NCBI GenBank assembly: GCA_041389725.1
Contig: JAWKRG010000004.1
Span: 744,001 to 808,000 of the forward strand
From: Polyangiaceae bacterium
Lineage (GTDB): Bacteria > Myxococcota_A > Polyangia > Polyangiales > Polyangiaceae
Direction: 5' to 3'
DNA length: 64,000 nt
A program made the translations under genes and the position numbers. The notes under the pieces are model-generated. The model was given only the letters and a program-made list of their open reading frames with translations, did no database searches and had not been told where the DNA came from. The first letter of the stretch is position 1; every line of letters starts with the position of its first letter. Shown one piece after another: positions 41,871 through 50,201 of the stretch.

Positions 41871-43589
41871 CTAGCGGCGTGCCCAGCGACCCAGCCAGTA
41901 CGCAATGCGAAAGTCTACGCCGGGAAGAAGCGTGGTGCCCGTCGAGTCGCCGTTGACCTCGTAGGGGTTCGAACGCCAGTGGTAATTGCTGGCCGGGCGC
42001 GTCCGCATCGGCACGGGTTCTTTTGAGACCAGCTTGTCGCCGCGACCCACGTAACCCAAGAGCGTCAGCTGGGTGCCGTCTTCGGCGATGCACACCCCCG
42101 CGGTGATCTCCGCTTCGTCACAGTTGAGACGCGGCTCGTCCCAGGACGGTGGAGCACGGAACTCTTCGAGGCTGGCGACGCCGCGCGCGACAGCGGGCGC
42201 AACGTCGTCCCCCAGCGGGGCCGCGCTCCGCTGGAGGGCGCTCAGGTCGAGCACGGCGTGAGCAAACACGAAATCGTACAAGGACTGACCTTGCTCGCTG
42301 GGTTGACGGCTGCGCCCCGGCCGCGCGTAGAGCGCGTCGCGCACGGCGATGGCCAAGGCGCCGCGGGCGTCCTCGTTGCAGAGGTAGCGACCCGCGAGCA
42401 GCGCGCCCATGAAGGCCATGTTGTAGCTGGAGTAGTTGGACTTCACGTCCAGGTCGACGCCGACGAGGTTGTCGCGCGCCAACTCGTGCAGCTGTCGCTC
42501 GCCGATGAGCTGATCGTTGAGGTAGCGATCGATGTCGGGCTCTCGCGACACGAAGGCAAGCGCCGCCACGATGCCCAAGGACATCATGCCGTACATGCCG
42601 TTGGACGCACCGGCCAGGTAGAAGCGATCGATGGCATTCTCGTTGAGCACGCCGTGGAAAGTGCGGCGCCCATCCGCGTCGCGAATCTCGAGATCGTAGC
42701 CTTCCTCACCCACTTGCATCAGGGAGCGCGCCATTGCGGTGGCCTGCCGGCGCAGTGACTTCTTCAACTCGTCGTCGATACTCGCGTCCGCCTCGGTCAC
42801 CTCCCACACCGCCGCCAGGGCCAGCGCCCAGCCGACGTACATGTCTCGACTACACGAATCCACCCAGATGTAGTCCGGGTATTTGCCGCCGGAGTTGTCC
42901 TCCCGCCAAGTGCCGTTGTCCTTTTCCGCTGGCAGCGGGTTGCCGTCGGAATCGAAGAGCGGTGTGGTCGCGCTCTGGCCGTCGCCAGGCAGGTCCTTGC
43001 GAGCGAATCCGCGAGCGATGACACCGGGCTCGCCGGTGATCTCCGACGCCAGGATCAGCGCGCGCATGCCCCGCTGGAGGTGTTCGCGCGCTCGAGCCAC
43101 TTCCGCGCAGCTTTGCCCTTCGTCGCGCAGCGTGGCGTAGCGGAATGCGTCCGCGGCGATCCCGACGCCAGCATAGAGACCCGCGGCCGCGCCAAAGGCG
43201 TCGAGAGTCGTTTCGGGGCTGCGTCCACTGCTCGCCTCGAAGTCCCAACCCTCGGATTGCGTCAGGAAGGTGGCGATGGCTTGGCGTTGCTCGGCGTTCG
43301 CGAGATCGACGCGGACGTCGGCGTTCACCCCCGTGGCGTAGGCACTCAGGGCATGGAACTGCCGGTCGTAGACGCGGGCCGCGTCATGGACGCCTGCAGG
43401 GAACTCCACCAACGGCGTCCACTCCTCCGCGGAGCCTCCGCAACTTCCGGGTGCGCCCGCTCGGTGAGGGCAGCCCGCGAGTTTCGGCTCGACGGCGTCT
43501 GTTTCTCCGTCACCGCAGGCGTTGCAGAGCAGGCCGAGGACCACGAGCAGAAAGCGGGTTGGTCTGAGCGTGTTCCGCGCGTCCATCAT
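41871..43589 (-). CDS. Large lipoprotein with helical-barrel character, unknown function
   Basis: 572 residues from ATG 43589 (ATG 43586 follows directly). The signal TRFLLVVLGLLCNAC ends in a Cys with an acceptable lipobox. Paired Cys (AGCPHRAG, GSCGG) follow. The body is mostly helical with aromatic-rich loops (WREDNSGGKYPDYIWVDSCSRDMYVGWALAL, NGMYGMMSLG, DVKSNYSSYNMAFMGALLAGRYL), as in alpha/alpha-barrel glycan-processing proteins. No catalytic motif can be named. It lies 32 bp downstream of mutM on the same strand. Family not recognised. Confidence 0.7.
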   Translation of the reverse strand: MMDARNTLRPTRFLLVVLGLLCNACGDGETDAVEPKLAGCPHRAGAPGSCGGSAEEWTPLVEFPAGVHDAARVYDRQFHALSAYATGVNADVRVDLANAEQRQAIATFLTQSEGWDFEASSGRSPETTLDAFGAAAGLYAGVGIAADAFRYATLRDEGQSCAEVARAREHLQRGMRALILASEITGEPGVIARGFARKDLPGDGQSATTPLFDSDGNPLPAEKDNGTWREDNSGGKYPDYIWVDSCSRDMYVGWALALAAVWEVTEADASIDDELKKSLRRQATAMARSLMQVGEEGYDLEIRDADGRRTFHGVLNENAIDRFYLAGASNGMYGMMSLGIVAALAFVSREPDIDRYLNDQLIGERQLHELARDNLVGVDLDVKSNYSSYNMAFMGALLAGRYLCNEDARGALAIAVRDALYARPGRSRQPSEQGQSLYDFVFAHAVLDLSALQRSAAPLGDDVAPAVARGVASLEEFRAPPSWDEPRLNCDEAEITAGVCIAEDGTQLTLLGYVGRGDKLVSKEPVPMRTRPASNYHWRSNPYEVNGDSTGTTLLPGVDFRIAYWLGRWARR

Positions 43590-43621
43590 CGGCGAGCATG
43601 ATAGCGCATCGGCACGCGGGA

Positions 43622-44497
43622 TCACGTCTGGCACGCGGGGCAGAAGCAGCTGGAACGTCCGGCGATGACGACGCGGCGCAGGGCAGTGCGGCAGCTCGCG
43701 CAGGGCTCGCCTTCCAAGCCGTACACCTTGCGTTCGTTCTGATAGCCGCCGTCACTGCCGTCGGGATGCACGTAGTCACTGATACTCGAGCCGCCGGTGG
43801 CGATGCCGCGACGCAGCACTTTGCGCAGCGCCCGCGCGATGCGTTGCCACTCGTCGGCGCGCACACGGCGAGCTGCGCGAAGCGGCCGCACCCCCGCCAA
43901 GAACAGCGCTTCGTCAGCGTAGATGTTGCCCACGCCGGCAAGTACGCTTTGATCGAGCAGCAGCGATTTCACCGGCGTGACGCGGCGCGCGCCGGCTTGC
44001 GCCAAGTGGTGGGCATCGATGCTCAGCGCGTCGGGGCCAAGCTTGTCCAAGCGCGCGTCCGACTGGCCCGGAGCGAGCCAGCGAACCTTGCCGAACTTGC
44101 GTACGTCGCGAAACAGCAAGTCTGCTCCGCCGTCATCGAAGCTCAGGCGCAAGTGCGTGTGCGCGTCGGGCCGAAACCCGTGCTGAGCTTCGGGGCTGAG
44201 CGCTGCGCGTGCCGTGCTCGAGAGCAGCCTCGGGCTGGACACGCGGCTGGAGAAGAGCTGCCCCGTCATCCCCAGGTGCAGCACCAGGCGCGAGTCGTCG
44301 TCGAGCTCCGCCAGCAAGTACTTGCCATGTCGCACCAGGCCCGTGCAGCGACGCCCTTGTAGGCGTTTGCGCAGGGTCCGCGGTGGCGTCAAAAAGAAGT
44401 AGCTCGGTCGCGTGGTGTGCACGTCGACAATGCGACGTCCGACCAGCTCCGGCTCGACCAGCCGTCGCGTGACTTCCACTTCCGGTAGCTCGGGCAC
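43622..44497 (-). CDS. mutM: Formamidopyrimidine-DNA glycosylase (Fpg)
   Basis: 291 residues from GTG. The mature N-terminus PELPEVEV exposes the catalytic Pro and Glu. Conserved elements follow: LVLHLGMTGQ, FRDVRKFGKV, LLLDQSVLAGVGNIYADEAL (helix-two-turn-helix), and a C-terminal zinc finger CASC...CFCPAC. It removes 8-oxoguanine and formamidopyrimidines from DNA and cleaves by beta,delta-elimination. Compared with E. coli Fpg (269 residues) it has a short insertion after the GMTGQ strand (SSPRLLSSTARAALSPEAQ). Confidence 0.95.
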   Translation of the reverse strand: MPELPEVEVTRRLVEPELVGRRIVDVHTTRPSYFFLTPPRTLRKRLQGRRCTGLVRHGKYLLAELDDDSRLVLHLGMTGQLFSSRVSSPRLLSSTARAALSPEAQHGFRPDAHTHLRLSFDDGGADLLFRDVRKFGKVRWLAPGQSDARLDKLGPDALSIDAHHLAQAGARRVTPVKSLLLDQSVLAGVGNIYADEALFLAGVRPLRAARRVRADEWQRIARALRKVLRRGIATGGSSISDYVHPDGSDGGYQNERKVYGLEGEPCASCRTALRRVVIAGRSSCFCPACQT

Positions 44498-44573
44498 AGA
44501 GGCAGAATCCTAGTGACTCGTGTCCGCGATTCCACCGTGAACTGCTGACTGCGCTCGCGCTGCGAGGATTTGC

Positions 44574-45161
44574 TCAGGGTGGACAGTCATCCAGGGCGCG
44601 CTGCACGGAGCTGACCAGAGTCTCTTGCCAGGAGCGCAGCAGGCGATCCCGCGGAATGTCACGATGCTCCAGCCAGTCGAGCACGGATGCTTCCACGTAG
44701 CCGATGAAGCCGCGCAGCGCATTGCGAACCCCCGGGGTCACGGCGTCGCTGTGCGCCAAGATCTGCTCCAAGATGCGCGTGCGCGTTCCTTCCACGACGG
44801 CGCTGACTTCTTCGTCGTAGCCGATGCCTCCGCGGTAGAGCGCACGGTACGCCGGCTCGCGCTCCTCGACGAAGGTCAGATACGCCCCGATCGCGCGCTC
44901 GGCGTCCTGCCCCGCCGCTTCGATGCGCGCAACCAGTTCAGCGCCGGCGACCTGTAGCGCCGCGACGTAGTAGTCCCGCTTGCTCGGGAAGTAGTGATAG
45001 ATGAGCCCCTTGCTGATCCCCGCACGCTCGGCGAGGGCCTCGAGGTTGATCTCGTCGTAGGCGGTGCGCGAGAACTCTTCGAGGCCGATGCGCAGCAGTG
45101 CCTCGCGACGTTCGCCCAGAGGCAGCCGCTGTCGACTCTTCGCGCGCTTGCCTGTGGCCAC
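44574..45161 (-). CDS. TetR-family transcriptional repressor
   Basis: 195 residues from GTG 45161, with AGGA nine nt upstream. A longer frame runs through the intergenic repeat array, giving VVSTR repeats, and is rejected. The N-terminal helix-turn-helix is typical: LLRIGLEEFSRTAYDEINLEALAERAGISKGLIYHYFPSKRDYY. The C-terminal ligand domain is generic. It probably represses itself and the divergent hydrolase gene through the operator at 45345-45369. The presence of the repeat array between operator and start is unusual. Confidence 0.9.
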   Translation of the reverse strand: MATGKRAKSRQRLPLGERREALLRIGLEEFSRTAYDEINLEALAERAGISKGLIYHYFPSKRDYYVAALQVAGAELVARIEAAGQDAERAIGAYLTFVEEREPAYRALYRGGIGYDEEVSAVVEGTRTRILEQILAHSDAVTPGVRNALRGFIGYVEASVLDWLEHRDIPRDRLLRSWQETLVSSVQRALDDCPP

Positions 45162-45189
45162 TGCCCAGAATCCTAGTCGATTCCCCGGT

Positions 45190-45297
45190 GACCCAGGTTC
45201 AACGACCCTGGTTGAAACGACCCTGGTTGAAACGACCCTGGTTGAAACGACCCGGGTTGAAACGACCCGGGTTGAAACGACCCGGGTTGAAACGACC
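45190..45297. repeat. Tandem-repeat array B (15-bp period)
   Basis: Three copies of AACGACCCTGGTTGA (45201-45245) are followed by three of AACGACCCGGGTTGA (45246-45290) and a partial seventh. The left flank (45190-45200, GACCCAGGTTC) is a fragment of the array C type. It lies between the TetR gene and its operator. Confidence 0.95.
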
Positions 45298-45344
45298 AAC
45301 CGCCGTGTCCGCCTTTGCGCGCCAGCCAGAAAATGCCCCTCCGG

Positions 45345-45369
45345 CCCTATTGACTTTGGGTCAATAGGG
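45345..45369. promoter_or_regulatory. TetR operator overlapping the hydrolase promoter
   Basis: Perfect 10-bp arms CCCTATTGAC (45345-45354) and GTCAATAGGG (45360-45369) flank TTTGG. A TTGACT -35 box (45350-45355) lies inside, 16 bp before a TAGGTT -10 candidate (45372-45377). The hydrolase ribosome site AGGAGG is at 45386-45391. Binding here would block the hydrolase promoter. Confidence 0.8.
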
Positions 45370-45399
45370 TTTAGGTTCTCGAGCCAGGAGGTCTTGGCA

Positions 45400-46236
45400 A
45401 TGGACATCGTCTCCGAAACTCCCCCCGCGGCCCGTCCCGACATCGTCGTGCGCCGCCCCGAACTCGAATACGCGGACCTGCCTCGCCACTGGCTCGGCGG
45501 GAACATGTTCGCGACCCACATGGTGAACGGCCTCAACCTGCTTTTCCCCTGGGGCGAGCGCTACTTCGTGCGCAGCGTCAATCGCTATCTGCCGCACATC
45601 GAAGACCTGGAGCAGCGCAAGGACGTGCGCGCGTTCTTCGGTCAAGAGGGGCGCCACGCCAACGAGCACGAACGCTTCTTCGGCGCCCTCGAGGCACAAG
45701 GCTTCGAGCTCAGGGAGTACTTGGACTGGTACGAAACCTGGGCAGACCGCTTGAATGCGGTGACCCCTCCGGCTCTGGCTCTGGCGGCGACCGCTGCCGC
45801 CGAGCACTTCACCGCGTCCTTCGCCGACGCAGCGCTGCGCGAAGGCTTGCTGGACCGGGCCGATCCGAGGGTTCGTGCGCTGCTCTTGTGGCACGCGGTC
45901 GAAGAAATCGAGCACAAGGCCGTGGCCTACGACGTGCTGCAAACCGTGGCGCCGAGCTACTTGCTGCGCGTCGCCGGTTTGGTGTTGGCAAGCGCGGAGC
46001 TCGCCTTTTTCTGGTACCACGCGACGCGCATGCTCATGCGGCAGGACGACTTCGACCCGAGCCGGCACGCCGAGGAGCGGGAGGAGTTGCGAGCCTCGGG
46101 TTTCCTGCGGCCCGCGCGCCTGTGGGCCAGTATCAAGGACTACTTGCGTCCCGACTTTCACCCTTGGCAACGCGACAACGGCGAGCTTGCTCGCGCCTAC
46201 GCGCAGCGTGCGGGGCTCGCCACGGCAGCGAACTGA
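45400..46236 (+). CDS. Predicted metal-dependent hydrolase (PF10118 family)
   Basis: 278 residues from ATG 45400 with AGGAGG eight nt upstream. Family features are FFGQEGRHANEHERFF and LLWHAVEEIEHKAVAYDVLQ, two Glu/His-rich helices that resemble a ferritin-like di-metal site, plus a hydrophobic segment near residue 190 (LRVAGLVLASAELAFFWYH) and a late FHPWQRDN. The family is often found next to TetR regulators and is suspected to act on lipids or hydrophobic xenobiotics; its reaction is not established. Control by the adjacent TetR is strongly suggested by the operator. Confidence 0.88.
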   Translation: MDIVSETPPAARPDIVVRRPELEYADLPRHWLGGNMFATHMVNGLNLLFPWGERYFVRSVNRYLPHIEDLEQRKDVRAFFGQEGRHANEHERFFGALEAQGFELREYLDWYETWADRLNAVTPPALALAATAAAEHFTASFADAALREGLLDRADPRVRALLLWHAVEEIEHKAVAYDVLQTVAPSYLLRVAGLVLASAELAFFWYHATRMLMRQDDFDPSRHAEEREELRASGFLRPARLWASIKDYLRPDFHPWQRDNGELARAYAQRAGLATAAN

Positions 46237-46295
46237 GCGCGGTCCGAGGGCCCGCTGCCCGTTGCGCTGCGTGCCAGGTCGGCAATAATCGGTGC

Positions 46296-47618
46296 ATGTC
46301 GAGCTGGGCTGGGTGGTGCGCGATTTCGAGCGCCGTGCTTCTGACGGGTCTTGCCGCCTGCGGCAGTGATGAGTCGGGCACGGGCGGCTCGAGTGGCGCT
46401 TCGGGCGCCGGTGCCGCGGCCGGCAATGCCGGGTCAGGAGGCTCCGCCGGAAGTGGCGGCACGGCGGGCGCCGGCGCAGGTGGGGGCACTGGTGGCAGTG
46501 CAGGTGCTGCCAACGTGGTCGCGGCGTCGTGCGCGCGGAGCGACGTGCAGGCTGCCATCGATGCCGCAGCAGTAGGAGACATCGTCGACGTTCCCCCAGG
46601 CGACTGTGATTGGTCAGGGCTCGTCGTGGCCAAAGCGCTGCGCTTGCGCGGCGCTGGCAAGGGCAAGACGCGGATCACTCTCACCGGCGACAACTCGATC
46701 ACCAAGCAGCAGGCTGGCGTCGTGCGCATCTCGGGTTTCAGCTTCTCCAAGAGCGGCGGCGGCAACGAGAGCAAGGGTTGGACCGTGACGGGAGCGTGGA
46801 AGAACGCCGAACCCGTGGTGATCGAGAACAACGAGTTCACCATTTCCGGGTCGGGCCTCTTCCTCATCGCCGCGGTGGGCGGTGTCGTGATCGCCGCCAA
46901 CGACTTCACGGGGGACTGGGATGACTCCTTTCTCCAGCTGAAAGACACGGTAGACGCGGAAGGCTCTTGGTCGAGTGCCGATAGCCTCGGGGCGCGGGAT
47001 ACGGACGGAAAGCTGAACCACTACGTCGAGGACAACACCTTCTACGGCGGAACGAACCAGGGAATAGACGCCGACGACGCCACGAGAGTCGTCTATCGCC
47101 ACAACGCATTGACCTATTCCTCCTTCAACACCCACGGCTGGGCATCGTCGCCGGCGGGGGTGCGCCACTTCGAGGTGTACGCCAACCAGTTCAAGCACCT
47201 GGGCGGTTCGGAAGCGATTGCCAACCAGAATTGGGCAATCTGGATTCGCGGGGGCTCCGGCGTGATCTTCGATAACACCCTCGACGACCTTGCGGGCTCG
47301 CACTGGGGACAGAAGGACGAGATCCGCTTGACCATCCGCGGAGCCGAGGACGACCGCCCCCAAGGAACGTGCGCCAACACGAAGTACCCCGTTCCCCATC
47401 AGATCGGACAGAGCCACGATGGAAGCAAGGTCACGACGGACCCGTTGTACCTATGGGGGAACCAAGGCGCACAGGCCATCAATGCGGGTTGGAACTGGGG
47501 CAATCCCTGCGGCTTCGTTTTCGACGACTTCTTTCAATGGGGTCGAGACGCGGTGAAGGACGGGACGCCCAAGCCCGGGTACACGCCCTACGCCTATCCC
47601 CACCCGCTGCGAGGCTGA
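46296..47618 (+). CDS. Gly-linker lipoprotein with right-handed beta-helix domain
   Basis: 440 residues from ATG 46296. The lipobox LAAC is followed by a ~55-residue Gly/Ser/Ala linker. The body is a parallel beta-helix like pectate lyases: DVQAAIDAAAVGDIVDVPPGDCDWSG is the classical entry turn, followed by stacked rungs (VIENNEFTISGSGLFLI, VVIAANDFTG, HYVEDNTFYGG, VYRHNALTYSS, VYANQFKHLGG, VIFDNTLDDL) with Asn-X-Phe ladders. Catalytic residues cannot be assigned. Polysaccharide binding or cleavage at the cell surface is inferred. Confidence 0.85.
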   Translation: MSSWAGWCAISSAVLLTGLAACGSDESGTGGSSGASGAGAAAGNAGSGGSAGSGGTAGAGAGGGTGGSAGAANVVAASCARSDVQAAIDAAAVGDIVDVPPGDCDWSGLVVAKALRLRGAGKGKTRITLTGDNSITKQQAGVVRISGFSFSKSGGGNESKGWTVTGAWKNAEPVVIENNEFTISGSGLFLIAAVGGVVIAANDFTGDWDDSFLQLKDTVDAEGSWSSADSLGARDTDGKLNHYVEDNTFYGGTNQGIDADDATRVVYRHNALTYSSFNTHGWASSPAGVRHFEVYANQFKHLGGSEAIANQNWAIWIRGGSGVIFDNTLDDLAGSHWGQKDEIRLTIRGAEDDRPQGTCANTKYPVPHQIGQSHDGSKVTTDPLYLWGNQGAQAINAGWNWGNPCGFVFDDFFQWGRDAVKDGTPKPGYTPYAYPHPLRG

Positions 47619-47656
47619 AGCAACCGCGTCGCGCGTGCAGGATTCTGTTGGAGCGG

Positions 47657-48487
47657 ATGTCATTTGCCTCTATGAGGCAGGGTCACGAGCTTCTGATGTT
47701 CCTTCGACTTCGCTCCCTAGCCCTGCGCTTTGCAGCGGTTGGGACGGTGACGATCGCAGCGCCGAGCCAGGCCGCAGCGGCACCGCCCACTCCCACCGAG
47801 CACGCGGCGAGCGTGCCAGACACCTCGCGCGGATTTGCCCTTCGTCTGGGGCTGAGCGAAGACGCGGCGATCATCGGCGGTAGCGACGTGTGCAGCAGGC
47901 AGAGCCAGCTCGAGAGTGGCTTCGCGTGCTTTCGTGAGTCCGGATCCCAGTATCACGGCACGCCGCTCCCAGGTCGCGCCAACAAGATCAACGACGGCCT
48001 GTCGCCGGCGGCGACGCGCGTGTTGCTCGGACTCGATTGGTCGCTGGTAGCCTGGTTCGCCGCGGGGCTCGAAGGCGGAGTCGTCTTCATCGGCGGCTCG
48101 CCTCGACCCGATGGGGGGCGTCGATCGCTTCCGATCCACCTGGCAGGGCGCGCCTTGATCTATCCCGCCGGGGACGCCCAAGTGGCCAATGCGCTCGCGT
48201 TCTACGGTCTCTTGCAGTTCGGCATCCGCGAGGTGGACGGCAAGCAGAGCGTCACCGTGTTCGAGGACCCAGCGGCGCTGCCCCCGCCGAATCAGCCCGA
48301 CAATCCTCCGACGCAAACCCTGGATGCGTACCAGCGCATGGGCTCCGGCTTCTTCGGACTCGGCGGTGGCCTTCACGCGCCCCTTGGCAGTGGCTTCGGC
48401 GTGGGCGCCGAGCTGTCGCTGTTGCGCATGTTCCCCACCAGCGGCACGGGCCTGAGCCTGAGCGCCGCCCTCGAATACGAACTCTGA
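47657..48487 (+). CDS. Outer-membrane beta-barrel-like exported protein
   Basis: 276 residues from ATG 47657; ATG 47672 and 47696 are alternatives. The signal peptide (LALRFAAVGTVTIAAPSQAAAA) is cleaved before APPTPTEH. The mature protein has alternating beta-strands with aromatic ends (LLGLDWSLVAWFAAGLEGGVVFIGG, FYGLLQFGIREVDG, GFFGLGGGLHAPLGSGFGVGAELSLLRMF) and ends with the typical barrel C-terminus ...LSAALEYEL. Two Cys near the N-terminus (DVCSRQ, FACFRE) may form a disulfide. Function unknown. Repeat array C begins 20 bp after its stop. Confidence 0.75.
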   Translation: MSFASMRQGHELLMFLRLRSLALRFAAVGTVTIAAPSQAAAAPPTPTEHAASVPDTSRGFALRLGLSEDAAIIGGSDVCSRQSQLESGFACFRESGSQYHGTPLPGRANKINDGLSPAATRVLLGLDWSLVAWFAAGLEGGVVFIGGSPRPDGGRRSLPIHLAGRALIYPAGDAQVANALAFYGLLQFGIREVDGKQSVTVFEDPAALPPPNQPDNPPTQTLDAYQRMGSGFFGLGGGLHAPLGSGFGVGAELSLLRMFPTSGTGLSLSAALEYEL

Positions 48488-48507
48488 CCACGCCCGCTGT
48501 CAGCGTT

Positions 48508-48633
48508 GAACGACCCAGGTTGAACGACCCAGGTTGAACGACCCAGGTTGAACGACCCAGGTTGAACGACCCAGGTTGAACGACCCAGGTTGAACGACCC
48601 AGGTTGAACGACCCAGGTTGAACGACCCAGGTT
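48508..48633. repeat. Tandem-repeat array C (nine 14-bp units)
   Basis: Nine identical copies of GAACGACCCAGGTT occupy 126 bp with no interruptions or spacers. The core is that of arrays A and B, but the period is one base shorter. Confidence 0.97.
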
Positions 48634-48851
48634 GCGGGCAGATCGTCGAGACATGGCTTCTTGGGTCTCGACCGTCTGCGGCGCGGCGCTCGCCTCCCAC
48701 GCTGCGAAGCAAGCCTGCGTGGAATCGGCGAGACGCTTCGTCAACCCATCGCGAAGAATTGCTCAGATAGGCGCGCCAGCCCTCCTTCCAAGGCCCTGCT
48801 GACGCGGCTGCGAAGCGGAGGCGGCGTCGCGAGTGGTCGCCGTTGGCTTTG

Positions 48852-48965
48852 CCGCAAAGACGCCAAGAGCGCGGAGGACCGCCAAGGGTTTGTGTGTTGG
48901 TGCATCGGTGTCGCGCATGCGCCCCAATCTCTTGGCGAGGCTTCGCGCTCGTTGCGGCTTTGCGG
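48852..48965. repeat. Large imperfect inverted repeat
   Basis: Arm 48852-48887 (starts CCGCAAAGACGCC, ends CGCCAAGG) and arm 48929-48965 (starts CTCTTGGCGAGG, ends GCTTTGCGG) are about 80 % complementary over ~35 bp, around a 41-bp loop. The conserved blocks are CCGCAAAG, GAGCGCG and CGCCAAG. It could be a foldback or MITE-like intergenic element. Confidence 0.7.
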
Positions 48966-49143
48966 TTGGGAGCGCTTTCAGTTGGCAGACGGTAGCGGTT
49001 CGCGCCAACGCTTCGAGTCGGAGGACGCCAGCGGTACGTGAGGAGGCGCGAAGGCGGGGACGCGTGGCAGCGACGTGCGGCGAGGGATTAGTGTGCCGCG
49101 TTGCCCAGGGTTAGACCCAAACCAATCAGGAAAACTCGAGGCA

Positions 49144-49689
49144 CTAGGGGAAGTCGGGGCGGGGCACTTCTTCGGCGGCGGCGCAGGCGTCGAGGTTGAT
49201 GGCTCCCGCGAGCCACGTTGCGAAGCAGGTGTCCGCCGCGTCCCCCGGGGTCCAACGCTTGCCGCCCTTGTGGGCTTCGGTGCCGCGTGCCTTGCGTACG
49301 ATGGACAGTAGCTCTGGGTTGCGGCCACCGCCTTTGACCAGATCGAACATGGCTTCGGGTTCGAGCAGGATCACGGACTGGAAGTTCGCTTCGTGCTCCG
49401 CGTTCGAGGTGACGCCGGCACCACTGACTTCATCGAGCCGCAAGCCGTTGAAGTGATAGAGGCGCAAGTTGCGACCGGGTTGACCATGGCAATCCAGCGA
49501 GCCGCAGTGGGCGCCGAGCATCTCGCTCGCGGGCGCGAACTGGTCACGTGGTGGTGTGAGCATGCCGAAGCGGTCGTTCTCGGCGGGGCCCGAGCAGGCC
49601 AGGAGCGAGGCGGCGAGCAGTGCGCCGCCGACCAGCGCCGACAGTGGGGCGCGAAACTGGCTCAGATTCGACGCGAAAGAGGCGTTCAT
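49144..49689 (-). CDS. Lipoprotein with cytochrome-like CX4CH motif
   Basis: 181 residues. The signal peptide (FRAPLSALVGGALLAASLLAC) ends with a lipobox-like LLAC. The body has a haem-type motif HCGSLDCHGQPGRNLRLY in which the two Cys are four residues apart (CX4CH instead of CXXCH), followed by GLRLDEVSGAG and two further Cys. CX4CH haem sites exist in some multihaem cytochromes, but haem attachment here is unproven. The start overlaps the end of the di-haem gene (49686), so the two are co-translated. Last gene of a leftward four-gene unit. Confidence 0.75.
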   Translation of the reverse strand: MNASFASNLSQFRAPLSALVGGALLAASLLACSGPAENDRFGMLTPPRDQFAPASEMLGAHCGSLDCHGQPGRNLRLYHFNGLRLDEVSGAGVTSNAEHEANFQSVILLEPEAMFDLVKGGGRNPELLSIVRKARGTEAHKGGKRWTPGDAADTCFATWLAGAINLDACAAAEEVPRPDFP

Positions 49690-50201
49690 TGGCAGCTACC
49701 CCCCTGCAAGGGGAATCCTGGCGGCGCGAAGAAGACTTGCCCGACGTTGCTCGGACCCAGTGGATTGCGATGGCATTGCGCGCAGGAGCCATTGCGGAAG
49801 ATGGGCGTACTCATCTCCACCAGCTCCGAACCGAACTGCAGCGTGGTCCAGATCGGAAACGTCGGATCGTAGTCGGCGCGTTGGAAGAAGAAGTTCCCCG
49901 CGCAGTTGGTGCCTGCACTGGCGCGGTGCCCCTTCGAATCGATGACGTGCACCAGCGCGTTGGCCAAGGGCTGAGGGGACTCCGCGTAGGCGAACACCGT
50001 GCCTGCGACCGAAAACTCGATGCCGCCCTCGCCGTAGCCGTCATGGCAATACAGGCACGGCTGCCCCGGGCGATGTAGCGGTCCAGGCTCGACACCGGGT
50101 GCTTCGGGGCCGAGGGACTCGATGGCCTTGTCCTTGACGGGATCGCCGCACGCACCGAGCGCGACGGCGAGGGACAGCGCGGTGAGCCAGGAGCGCGTCA
50201 C
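49686..50201 (-). CDS. Di-haem cytochrome c-type lipoprotein
   Basis: 171 residues from GTG 50201, which overlaps the stop of the DUF3570 gene (GTGA); the longer frame is out-of-phase DUF3570 sequence. The signal ends LGAC (lipobox). There are two CXXCH haem motifs: CLYCHDGYGEGG and CAQCHRNPLG near the C-terminus. Between them is a beta-rich carboxypeptidase-regulatory-like stretch (FSVAGTVFAYAESPQPLANALVHVIDSKG). A periplasmic or outer-membrane electron-transfer role is inferred. It would depend on cytochrome c maturation. Confidence 0.8.
   Translation of the reverse strand: MTRSWLTALSLAVALGACGDPVKDKAIESLGPEAPGVEPGPLHRPGQPCLYCHDGYGEGGIEFSVAGTVFAYAESPQPLANALVHVIDSKGHRASAGTNCAGNFFFQRADYDPTFPIWTTLQFGSELVEMSTPIFRNGSCAQCHRNPLGPSNVGQVFFAPPGFPLQGGSCQ

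Larger units (their letters stand above)
48488..49143. other. Convergent intergenic region with repeats, no gene
   Basis: 656 bp with array C (48508-48633) and a large imperfect inverted repeat (48852-48965). The open frame at 48661-49041 translates part of the inverted repeat and has no family content, so no gene is called. Nothing was recognised at 48640-48850 or 48970-49140. Confidence 0.7.

Noticed and set aside
45162..45536. Long N-terminal extension of the TetR protein with VVSTR repeats
   Set aside because: It is a translation of the intergenic repeat array and the operator; the DNA-binding domain begins after GTG 45161.
48508..48633. CRISPR array
   Set aside because: The 14-bp units are directly adjacent with no spacers, and no cas genes are present.
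48661..49041. 126-residue open frame in the convergent gap
   Set aside because: It translates part of the inverted repeat and contains no recognisable domain or ribosome site.
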